From contig JASLEF010000006.1 in the NCBI GenBank assembly GCA_030151245.1, positions 1 through 9,288 of the forward strand: 9,288 bases of DNA, given 5' to 3'. The notes under the pieces were generated by a model. The model made no database searches. It was not told the DNA's origin and was given only the letters and a program-made list of their open reading frames with translations. The number at the start of each line of letters is the position of its first letter. Position 1 is the first letter of the stretch. The position numbers were made by a program, and so were the translations under genes. Origin of the DNA: Ignatzschineria sp. (GTDB lineage: Bacteria > Pseudomonadota > Gammaproteobacteria > Cardiobacteriales > Wohlfahrtiimonadaceae). This document shows, piece by piece, positions 1 through 5,648 of the stretch.

Positions 1-163
1 ATCGAAAGCTTTAAAAGAGAATGAAGCGAAGATCAATGAGGAATTAATTAGTGCACAAGGTCAAGCGCAAGAGATTGGTGGATACTATCGCCCAATAGAC
101 GCAAAGGCTGAGAAGGCAATGCGCCCAAGTGTGACCTTTAACGAGATTCTTGCAGCGCTATAA
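1..163 (+). CDS. icd: Monomeric NADP-dependent isocitrate dehydrogenase, C-terminal fragment
   Basis: The window opens inside this gene; the frame starts at base 2 and gives 53 residues before TAA at 161-163. The tail reads GGYYRPIDAKAEKAMRPS followed by VTFNEIL. This is the characteristic C-terminus of the large (about 740 aa) monomeric isocitrate dehydrogenase, not of the dimeric E. coli type. The enzyme oxidatively decarboxylates isocitrate to 2-oxoglutarate with NADP in the cytoplasmic TCA cycle. Only the tail is visible, so catalytic residues, start and regulation cannot be judged. A strong terminator follows 47 nt after the stop, so the gene ends its transcript. The family call rests on recognising the conserved tail by eye. 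Confidence 0.85.
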   Translation, partial: SKALKENEAKINEELISAQGQAQEIGGYYRPIDAKAEKAMRPSVTFNEILAAL

Positions 164-210
164 TGATTTAAATAGAGGGTCGTGATTCTCTAGAAATTAC
201 TAACTCATGG

Positions 211-245
211 AAAAGCCCAATAGGTTACCTATTGGGCTTTTTGTT
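211..245 (+). terminator. Rho-independent terminator after icd
   Basis: A perfect 14-bp stem pairs 211-224 (AAAAGCCCAATAGG) with 228-241, around a TTA loop, and runs into a T-rich tail. It lies 47 nt after the icd stop and would separate icd from the haem module. The A-run on the left arm could also give some termination in the other direction. Confidence 0.93.
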
Positions 246-459
246 GTTTAATACGGTGTATATTTAATGACTCAAAAGAGGAATTTAAGAGAGGAAGAGG
301 AAATTCCATAAAATGACTTTGTTAATAATCTTGATAGAGATCCCCTAGTCTGTAAAGAGGAAATAAACTGTTTTTGTCGCTCTTTACCAAAGGCTTATTG
401 TCTATCTAATAACAGCTAGTTAAACACGAAATATTCACAACCAATAGATAAAACAATTT
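246..459. other. AT-rich intergenic stretch between icd terminator and haem-receptor control region
   Basis: No credible coding frame was found on either strand. Two inverted repeats stand out. One is GGAATTT (280-286) with AAATTCC (301-307) around a purine-only loop. The other is GTAAAGAG (352-359) with CTCTTTAC (380-387), separated by 20 nt. Neither is followed by a T-run, so they are not obvious terminators. They could be protein-binding dyads or chance in AT-rich DNA. Confidence 0.5.
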
Positions 460-478
460 TCATATGAAACTCATTATC
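460..478 (+). promoter_or_regulatory. Fur-box-like site upstream of the haem receptor gene
   Basis: Compared with the 19-bp Fur consensus GATAATGATAATCATTATC, this stretch matches at about 12-14 positions by hand count, including a perfect CATTATC right half at 472-478. It lies just upstream of the proposed -35 at 484-489. A weaker second match (about 11/19) lies at 492-510, inside the proposed promoter. Iron-dependent repression by Fur is the expected control for a haem receptor. Binding is inferred. Confidence 0.6.
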
Positions 479-483
479 ATCTA

Positions 484-512
484 TTGTAAATGCTATTGAT
501 TCGTATTACTAT
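484..512 (+). promoter_or_regulatory. Candidate sigma-70 promoter of the haem receptor gene
   Basis: TTGTAA at 484-489 is a -35-like hexamer. A 17-nt spacer leads to TACTAT at 507-512, a -10-like hexamer with 4/6 consensus matches. Transcription would start near 519, giving a leader of about 54 nt. The second weak Fur-like match (492-510) overlaps the spacer and -10, a position suited to repression. In AT-rich DNA such hexamers can occur by chance. Confidence 0.45.
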
Positions 513-572
513 TGTTCCTCTAATTTTATGCCTCAATATTGGGCTTGATAAAAGTATCTAAAAGGAACATTC

Positions 573-2894
573 ATGTTACAACAGGGTAAGTTTCAGCAAA
601 AACGATTAGCTGTGACTGTTGCGCTTCTATTTTCACTCTCTTTAGCACATGCAGATTTGTCTGATCCATTAAAGCTATCGTCTTCAGAATTTATAGAAAA
701 AGAGATAGAGGAGCAGGGTAAGGTCAATTTAGGAAGTGTTACTGTACTAGGGCAGTTCACAAATTTAGTGGGCATTTCAGAGGGCGTAAGTTCGGGGGAA
801 ATAGGAAAAAACAGCTTAAACCAAGCCCAGTTAGATATTATTCAGGCAACTAATATGGGAACTGTTTTAGATAAAATGCCAGGTGTGAGTATGTCAGGAA
901 GCCCAAGACCGGGTGGGCAAAATGTCAATATTTGGGGAATGAGTGAAGGTCGAAATGTTCCTATTACCGTAGATGGTGCTTTGAAGACTTTTGATAAATA
1001 TCGTCAAGGGTCTCTTTATGTTGATCCTGATTTAATTAAGCAGGTGACTGTAAATAAAGGGGCCTTTAATCCTGAGGTTGGGAATGGGGGATTTGGTGGA
1101 AATGTTCAGTTAGAGACGAAAGATGCTCAAGATTTCTTGAAGCCGGATCAAAATATTGGGGCATATTTAAAATATGGTTTCCATACCAATAATGAGCAAA
1201 AAAATTATACGGGAGCTGTTTTTGGTCAATCTCAAAATGGTATGGTTGACGGTTTGATCTATTTTTCTCGTGCAGATTCTAGAGACGTTGAATTGGCAGA
1301 TAAGCAGAAGTATCGAGGTTCTTCGTTGGATCAAAATAGTTATTTGATAAAAAGCAATATTTATTTTTCGAGTGAAAGTAAATTAACGCTAAGCCACGCA
1401 AATACTCATTTTAAAGGTTGGATGCCCTTTGCGGCCATGGGAGGGAATACGATTACAACAGATCCTAACAATGAGTATGATTGGAAACGCCGAATTTTCT
1501 ATCGGGATCAAAAGGATCGTAGCTATAGCGCTAAGTTTGAATATTTGCCGGAAGATAATCCATGGGTTAATTTAAAAGTGGATGCGGCATATTCTGAAAC
1601 CAAGCAACATGATCAAAAGATTGCACCAAAAGAGGGTGAAAAAGCACCATCTATCTTGCTTTCAACTTTCGGAAAAGAGAATTGGACAACCTATAAAAAT
1701 ACCTCTTTGCATATTCGTAATACTAGCGAGCTTACAAGTAGCTGGGCCGATCATAGTATTACAGTAGGCTTACAATATTTGCGTAAACAGCAAGATGCTT
1801 TAATGTTTTATGACAGCGGGAAGTATGGTTCACAGGAATTTAACTACGGTTATTTCACGCCACCATTTTTACCCGCAGGTCGTCAAACGGTAACAAGTTT
1901 GTATATTAATGATGATATTAAAATTGGGGATATCACGATCAGTCCATCACTTCGTTATGATCATGTCAAAAATCAAAGTTTTGGTAACGTTGCTGGATAT
2001 CATTCAACCGATCCTTTAGATGGGCATGATTACCGTCCTGTCAGTTATAGTGGTCTATCTCCAAGGTTAGCTCTCTATTGGCAGCCATATGATTCTATGG
2101 CACTTTTTGTCGATTATACGCATAGTTGGCAGTCACCAACGCTTCATGATCAATACATTGTACAGGCAAAAGGTATCAGTGGACCTAATGCAACTAGTCG
2201 TAATTTAGGCAAGGAAAAACTACGAGCTTTCCGATTCGGAGGGTTGTTGAATCTGCAAAATATTTGGATGGATGATGATCAATTCGCTTTAAGTGCAACT
2301 TATTTTAATAATAGAGTCAAAGAGGAAGTGATTCGTAAGATTGGTGCGATTTATTGCGAAGCACATCATGTGACCGGAGATAATAAAAGTTGTGGCAAGC
2401 CCATGAGCGCTTATCATAATGGGCCAGGCTATACCATTCAAGGTTTAGAATTGTCCGCAAAATATGATAGTGAGTATATTTTTGGGAGCTTGTCGGCAAC
2501 GATGATCAAAGGAAAGCGTATAGGATCTCCCCGTAATATTTGGTCCGAAAAAGATAGTTGGATGCGTGATATTCCCCCGAGGGAGTTGCGAGCGACAGTT
2601 GGATTTAATATACCTAGCCATCAATTTAGTATGGGCTGGGAGAGTGCTTTTGTGCGAAAACAAGATCGAACCCCCTCTGTGACAGATCCGAAAGCAGGAG
2701 CTCTGAGTTATCCTTTAACACCTGGATATAGTGTTCATAGTCTATTTATGACCTACTCACCCCAGGGACAGCATGGTCCCAAATTTAATCTAATGATCGA
2801 TAATATCTTTAATAAGCAATATGCTCCTTATTTGAGTGAACGAGTAGAAGCACCAGGGAGAGATATTCGTTTAAGTATCTCTTATCAATTTTAA
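573..2894 (+). CDS. TonB-dependent outer-membrane haem receptor
   Basis: This 773-aa protein should bind haem or a haem protein at the cell surface and import haem into the periplasm using TonB energy. Residues 1-27 form a signal peptide (KR, hydrophobic core, cleavage after AHA). A TonB-box-like GSVTVLG lies at 54-60. The plug is about 75-190, with VLDKMPGVSMSGSPRPGGQN at 98-117 and VDPDLIKQV at 150-158, as in the TonB-hemin receptor family. The rest is a 22-strand-type barrel ending in APGRDIRLSISYQF with terminal Phe. AAAGGA at 561-566, 6 nt before the ATG, supports the start. The haem substrate is inferred from family resemblance and the adjacent haem oxygenase. Two oddities stand out. 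The plug position expected to hold the haem-ligating His is Arg144. The FRAP/NPNL motifs are degenerate (SWQSPT at 518-523, then RNL). Hemoglobin or another haem carrier could be the true ligand. The exact subfamily name is uncertain. Confidence 0.88.
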   Translation: MLQQGKFQQKRLAVTVALLFSLSLAHADLSDPLKLSSSEFIEKEIEEQGKVNLGSVTVLGQFTNLVGISEGVSSGEIGKNSLNQAQLDIIQATNMGTVLDKMPGVSMSGSPRPGGQNVNIWGMSEGRNVPITVDGALKTFDKYRQGSLYVDPDLIKQVTVNKGAFNPEVGNGGFGGNVQLETKDAQDFLKPDQNIGAYLKYGFHTNNEQKNYTGAVFGQSQNGMVDGLIYFSRADSRDVELADKQKYRGSSLDQNSYLIKSNIYFSSESKLTLSHANTHFKGWMPFAAMGGNTITTDPNNEYDWKRRIFYRDQKDRSYSAKFEYLPEDNPWVNLKVDAAYSETKQHDQKIAPKEGEKAPSILLSTFGKENWTTYKNTSLHIRNTSELTSSWADHSITVGLQYLRKQQDALMFYDSGKYGSQEFNYGYFTPPFLPAGRQTVTSLYINDDIKIGDITISPSLRYDHVKNQSFGNVAGYHSTDPLDGHDYRPVSYSGLSPRLALYWQPYDSMALFVDYTHSWQSPTLHDQYIVQAKGISGPNATSRNLGKEKLRAFRFGGLLNLQNIWMDDDQFALSATYFNNRVKEEVIRKIGAIYCEAHHVTGDNKSCGKPMSAYHNGPGYTIQGLELSAKYDSEYIFGSLSATMIKGKRIGSPRNIWSEKDSWMRDIPPRELRATVGFNIPSHQFSMGWESAFVRKQDRTPSVTDPKAGALSYPLTPGYSVHSLFMTYSPQGQHGPKFNLMIDNIFNKQYAPYLSERVEAPGRDIRLSISYQF

Positions 2895-2967
2895 ATGTTC
2901 CGGTTAGGCTTTATTTAGAAGTAAGAAATAGGGCGTTCAATAAGGTAAAAGAGAAGAGGTCTTCATT

Positions 2968-2999
2968 TTAATATTGGACTTCCCCTAATATTAATTTTT
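2968..2999 (+). terminator. Possible weak AT-only terminator between receptor and haem oxygenase
   Basis: TTAATATT (2968-2975) can pair with AATATTAA (2987-2994) around an 11-nt loop, and five T residues follow. The stem holds only A-T pairs, so it would be weak and read-through is likely. It fits the finding that the downstream gene has its own promoter. Confidence 0.3.
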
Positions 3000-3018
3000 A
3001 ACCAATGTTAATAGTTAT

Positions 3019-3043
3019 CAAAATGATTGTGATTTTCATTTGC
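3019..3043 (+). promoter_or_regulatory. Overlapping Fur-box array upstream of hemO
   Basis: Two 19-bp windows, 3019-3037 and 3025-3043, each match the Fur consensus at 13 positions by hand count. They are offset by exactly 6 bp, the spacing known for overlapping Fur dimers. The core is AAATGATTGTGATTTTCATT. The array ends over the first bases of the proposed -35 (3040-3045), so bound Fur would block RNA polymerase. Confidence 0.68.
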
Positions 3044-3068
3044 ATTTGAGCGAGTACTGAAATACAAT
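3040..3068 (+). promoter_or_regulatory. Candidate hemO promoter
   Basis: TTGCAT at 3040-3045 (-35) and TACAAT at 3063-3068 (-10, 5/6 matches) are separated by 17 nt. Transcription would start near 3075, about 37 nt before the ATG. The -35 overlaps the Fur-like array, consistent with iron-repressed expression of the haem oxygenase and the DUF454 gene behind it. Confidence 0.6.
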
Positions 3069-3111
3069 TTCAATCACTATAAAAAAAGTAGCGCATAGTG
3101 CTAAAGGACAG

Positions 3112-3723
3112 ATGACCATGCAACAAAGAGAATATGATTTAAGTCTATTAACCCATCAGTTAAAATCAGAAACAACAGGCACGCATGATACTGTGGATCA
3201 CTTAGTGATGTCGGTGAATCCTTTTGCGAATGAAGAGAATTATGGGAAATTTTTACAACTACAAGAGATTTTTCATAAGATCGTAGATGATATTTATCTG
3301 CGTGAGGATTTAAATAATGCGATTCCGGGATTAGCCGCCACAGCAAGACATTCCGCTGTTTTGTCTGATATGACAGATTTAGGCGTTGCAAAATACCCGA
3401 TAGAGCATCTTCCTAAACCCAAAGCAGAGGAAGCGATCGGTTGGTTGTATTGCGCCGAAGGATCAAATTTAGGGGCGGCATTTTTATATAAAGAAGTTAA
3501 CAAAATTGATCTTGATAGTGAAAGAGGCGCGCGCCATTTAGCGGCTCACTCCGATGGGCGTGGTAAGCATTGGCGTAACTTCTCAGCACAGCTGAATGCT
3601 ATTGATTTTGATGCTGAGGCAAGAAAATCTGCTGTAAAAGGTGCAAATGAAGCATTTACTTGCTATAAAAATTTATTGCGTATGATTTTTGAATTACCAG
3701 CACCCACAGAGCAAGCAGCTTAA
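3112..3723 (+). CDS. hemO: HemO-type haem oxygenase
   Basis: This 203-aa cytoplasmic enzyme should degrade haem to biliverdin, CO and free ferrous iron with electrons from a reductase, giving iron from imported haem. It closely follows Neisseria HemO, which is about 209 aa. The proximal haem-ligand His is His25 in TTGTHDTVDHLVMSV. The distal helix GSNLGAAFL is at 117-125, preceded by IGWLYCAE. GARHLAAHSDGRGKHWR (139-155) matches the conserved basic region. The C-terminus ends in EQAA, without the His-rich tail I recall from the Neisseria protein. AAAGGA at 3103-3108 lies only 3 nt before the first ATG (3112) but 9 nt before an in-frame ATG at 3118, so translation may start at residue 3 (MQQREYDL). 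The gene has its own Fur-like promoter and ends 3 nt before the DUF454 gene. Confidence 0.95.
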   Translation: MTMQQREYDLSLLTHQLKSETTGTHDTVDHLVMSVNPFANEENYGKFLQLQEIFHKIVDDIYLREDLNNAIPGLAATARHSAVLSDMTDLGVAKYPIEHLPKPKAEEAIGWLYCAEGSNLGAAFLYKEVNKIDLDSERGARHLAAHSDGRGKHWRNFSAQLNAIDFDAEARKSAVKGANEAFTCYKNLLRMIFELPAPTEQAA

Positions 3724-3726
3724 CCA

Positions 3727-4128
3727 ATGAAAAAAGTTCGTTCCATTTGTTTGATGATTTTAGGCGTAATATTTCTATTTTTAGGAGTATTAGGGGTGTT
3801 TTTGCCGTTATTGCCGACAACGCCTTTTATTTTGTTAACGGCATTTTGTTGGGCAAGAAGCTCAGAAAAGTTTCATACTTGGTTGTTAGAAAATAGACAT
3901 TTCGGACCGATGGTTCATAATTGGGAAACGAGTCGAGTTATTCCTATCAAGATGAAATGGCTCTCAACAATTATGATGAATGGGGCGATTATGACGACTG
4001 TGTTTACGATGTCGAATGATCGCTGGTGGTTGAAGCTGATTATGGTCGCCATAGCGATTAGTACTACGATGTGGATCTGGTCATTTCCGCATGAAGCAGA
4101 AAGTGAAAATGATGTGATTGCGAAATAA
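3727..4128 (+). CDS. YbaN/DUF454 family inner-membrane protein
   Basis: This 133-aa protein carries the DUF454 signature PLLPTTPFILLTAFCWARSS at 27-46, followed by HTWLLENRHFGPMVHNWE (50-67) and a conserved IP before a Lys-rich stretch. Hydrophobic segments lie at about 6-27, 30-43 (following the PLLPTTP turn), 78-95 and 101-119, so it should sit in the inner membrane. It matches E. coli YbaN in size and layout. No biochemical function is established for the family. The ATG is 3 nt after the hemO stop and no convincing Shine-Dalgarno sequence precedes it, so it is probably translationally coupled to hemO and shares its iron control. A role in haem or iron handling is inferred from this arrangement only. 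The terminator at 4253-4286 closes the transcript. Confidence 0.9.
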   Translation: MKKVRSICLMILGVIFLFLGVLGVFLPLLPTTPFILLTAFCWARSSEKFHTWLLENRHFGPMVHNWETSRVIPIKMKWLSTIMMNGAIMTTVFTMSNDRWWLKLIMVAIAISTTMWIWSFPHEAESENDVIAK

Positions 4129-4142
4129 GAGCTTAATCTATT

Positions 4143-4244
4143 GAGGATCAATTTCATGCTGGTGTCGCAGAAATGGTAGGTGATCTGTTAACTAAAAAGG
4201 ATCATCGTTGCGGCATTTATTGTGCTAAAGGCTCAGTAGAATAG
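4143..4244 (+). pseudogene. Possible small-gene remnant or tiny ORF behind the DUF454 gene
   Basis: GAGGA at 4143-4147 lies 8 nt before an ATG at 4156, but that frame stops after 7 codons (TAG at 4177-4179). The frame containing GAG at 4143 stays open to TAG at 4242-4244. It reads GVAEMVGDLLTKKDHRCGIY then CAKGSVE, which has natural-looking composition and two Cys. Its only internal ATG (4173) would give a 23-aa peptide. A ribosome site pointing at one frame and protein-like sequence in another suggests a frameshifted remnant. I do not recognise a family. It may equally be plain 3' untranslated sequence before the terminator. Confidence 0.2.
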
Positions 4245-4252
4245 ATATTAAG

Positions 4253-4286
4253 AAACCCCGGTCATAATGATATGACTGGGGTTTTT
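4253..4286 (+). terminator. Rho-independent terminator closing the haem module
   Basis: AAACCCCGGTCAT (4253-4265) pairs with 4272-4284 over 13 positions, with one G-T wobble, around an AATGAT loop. It runs into a T-tract (4282-4286). It lies about 125 nt after the DUF454 stop. The reverse strand also has a T-rich exit, so it may stop the converging transcript from the 181-aa gene. Confidence 0.9.
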
Positions 4287-4479
4287 ATTGGAATAGATTT
4301 TTGGGGTCAACCTCACAATGAGATTCGGTCTTAAATTATCTGATTAAAAACGATTTTCAAAGCTGATATGTTGCGGTGGAGAGTATTTGTATATTCTCAT
4401 TAATTTTATGTGAGTGATGATAATAGATTTTTTGAAGCCGAAATGACAAGGGGGCTGATTTTATAGCATGATGGATACA

Positions 4480-5025
4480 TTATGCGATTTGGAGTAATCG
4501 AGATTTTTCACAAAGAGGGTATTCTTGTAGGAATGGAGTGATGAGTTCTACCATCTCTTGATATGACGAACCATAAAAGTAGAGTGCCGTATCACTGAGA
4601 TGTTCGTTGTAGCTATAAAAATTACCTTTTCCCTCAATTAGTTCACAGATTGTACCGATGACATGATTGATGTCGCAATTTTCATAGACTTCATCAGCTA
4701 GTTCCGTGCCGTTGATATAAAGCACAAGACCTTCTAATGTTCCTAGGGGTTCTTGATAGTTTTCACCGCGCAGAAAAGAACCTTTAGGTACGCCCATTGT
4801 TTCAATGATCTTGAGCACTTCTGTTAACGTTTCAGGGGTTTTATCTTGGAGAGAGAGCTCTATATCGCAATAAGCCACTTCTCCATTATCTCCCATCCCG
4901 GTGCCACCACCTGAGACTTCCCCAAGACCCCGCTCTTCTAAGATTTCATGTAAGGGATCTTCATAAATATCTCCTCGATCGAGGGGACGAAGACGGGCAT
5001 TTAATTCAAGTGTAAAAGGGGACAT
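4480..5025 (-). CDS. Conserved hypothetical protein, 181 aa
   Basis: Function unknown. I have a general impression of similar proteins in other bacteria but can attach no named domain. Residues 11-45 read RLRPLDRGDIYEDPLHEILE then a Gly-rich GLGEVSGGGTGMG. A short acidic beta-like stretch (EVAYCDIELSL, 49-59) leads to KIIETMGVPKGSFL (72-85), EGLVLYING (98-106), DEVYENCDIN (111-120) and ALYFYGSSYQEMVELITPFL (147-166). The protein ends in EYPLCEKSRLLQIA. It has no signal peptide or membrane segment and is acidic, so it is probably cytoplasmic. Alternating beta/helix segments suggest a compact alpha/beta fold. On the minus strand, AGGT lies 7 nt before the ATG as a modest ribosome site. It stands alone, converging on the haem module. 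An immunity- or antitoxin-like role is imaginable, but no partner toxin is seen. Confidence 0.8.
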   Translation of the reverse strand: MSPFTLELNARLRPLDRGDIYEDPLHEILEERGLGEVSGGGTGMGDNGEVAYCDIELSLQDKTPETLTEVLKIIETMGVPKGSFLRGENYQEPLGTLEGLVLYINGTELADEVYENCDINHVIGTICELIEGKGNFYSYNEHLSDTALYFYGSSYQEMVELITPFLQEYPLCEKSRLLQIA

Positions 5026-5190
5026 AAGATTTACCTAAAAAGGAGATTAAAAAGAGGAGTTATTATCGGTGATTTTGATGCTTATTTCTATGGGTTATGA
5101 TGATGAAAAGGTCATCATGTTTTATCGGACTTCAAAGTAACTTCATTCTATGTTTGCTGAGATAGAGACTCAATATTGATTCAGCATCGA

Positions 5191-5217
5191 TAGATCCTAG
5201 ATCCTAGATCCTAGATC
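5191..5217. repeat. 7-bp tandem repeat (TAGATCC)
   Basis: TAGATCC occurs three times in perfect tandem (5191-5211), followed by a six-base partial copy (5212-5217). The unit is not a multiple of three, so copy-number change here would shift any reading frame crossing it. No supported gene crosses it. Confidence 0.95.
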
Positions 5218-5287
5218 AATAGCTCATATCGATAGCTCTCAACTTCATAAATCCTATATCGGCGCATATGAACATGTAGCTATCGGT

Positions 5288-5310
5288 AGATATAGGGAGA
5301 TATAGGGAGA
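5288..5310. repeat. 10-bp tandem repeat (AGATATAGGG)
   Basis: AGATATAGGG is present twice in perfect tandem (5288-5307), with a three-base start of a third copy. It lies about 70 bp from the 7-bp repeat, pointing to slippage-prone DNA under little coding constraint. Confidence 0.9.
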
Positions 5311-5326
5311 TTTTATTTAAGCTAAA

Positions 5327-5343
5327 ATATCTTTTAAAGATAT
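5327..5343. repeat. 17-bp dyad symmetry
   Basis: ATATCTTT (5327-5334) and AAAGATAT (5336-5343) are perfect inverted arms around a single T. The centre is too tight for an RNA hairpin, so if functional it would be a DNA-binding site. It is AT-rich and may be chance. Confidence 0.5.
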
Positions 5344-5583
5344 CATGCCTAGATGCATAGCTTAAAAGCGGTTGGGCATCTTCTTTTAACGTTGAGATAT
5401 CATTGGTGAGGATTTGTATGGCTTTACAAATGAGATGCCGGCAATTAAAAGGTTTTTTTTGCAATAGAGATCATGATTGTCGCAAAGAGGGTATTTGGAG
5501 GGCTTGATTCATCGTGAGTTCGTAATGCAGAATTACCTTCGACTCAGAGGTTGATAGAAATGATGCATCATGAGAATGAATAA

Positions 5584-5618
5584 AAAAATCCCAATCTCCT
5601 TAAAAGATTGGGATTTTT
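5584..5618 (-). terminator. Rho-independent terminator of leuS
   Basis: A 14-bp perfect stem pairs 5584-5597 with 5605-5618 (core ATCCCAATCT/AGATTGGGAT) around a 7-nt loop. Read on the minus strand it lies about 30 nt after the leuS stop and ends in a U-run from the A-tract at 5582-5588. It also has a T-run on the plus strand and could act both ways. It shows that leuS is not co-transcribed with the 181-aa gene. Confidence 0.93.
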
Positions 5619-5648
5619 GATTCTAGAATTATCAGTTTCTAGTTTAAA

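Larger units (their letters stand above)
5026..5648. other. Gene-poor 620-bp region with short repeats
   Basis: No convincing gene was found. A minus-strand frame at 5216-5464 (TTG start, 82 codons) is open. However, it spans the 10-bp direct repeat, starts in an eight-base A-run (read on that strand) and resembles nothing known to me. The region holds a 7-bp tandem repeat (5191-5217), a 10-bp tandem repeat (5288-5310), a 17-bp dyad (5327-5343) and, near 5470-5515, sequence like the 3' end of the neighbouring 181-aa gene. The promoter of that gene should lie between 5026 and about 5150, but no clear -35/-10 pair was seen. Confidence 0.6.

Noticed and set aside
593..775. Minus-strand open frame inside the receptor gene
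   Set aside because: It is opposite the receptor's signal peptide and TonB-box region, which are clearly coding on the plus strand, and it has no ribosome site or family.
4379..4398. Hairpin GAGAGTAT-TTGT-ATATTCTC between the convergent genes
   Set aside because: It has a short AT-rich stem with one wobble and no T-run on either strand; it is not a convincing terminator.
4428..4464. AGCC/GGCT pairing just downstream of the 181-aa gene, considered as its terminator
   Set aside because: Only four paired bases and no U-run on the minus strand. The hairpin at 4253-4286 is the better candidate.
5191..5310. Short direct repeats considered as a CRISPR array or iteron origin
   Set aside because: Units are only 7 and 10 bp in direct tandem without spacers, and no cas, rep or partition genes are present.
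5216..5464. Minus-strand open frame of 82 codons with TTG start
   Set aside because: No recognised family and no supported ribosome site. It starts at an A-run and contains a 10-bp direct repeat; all three minus-strand frames just upstream are similarly open. I treat it as chance or relic.
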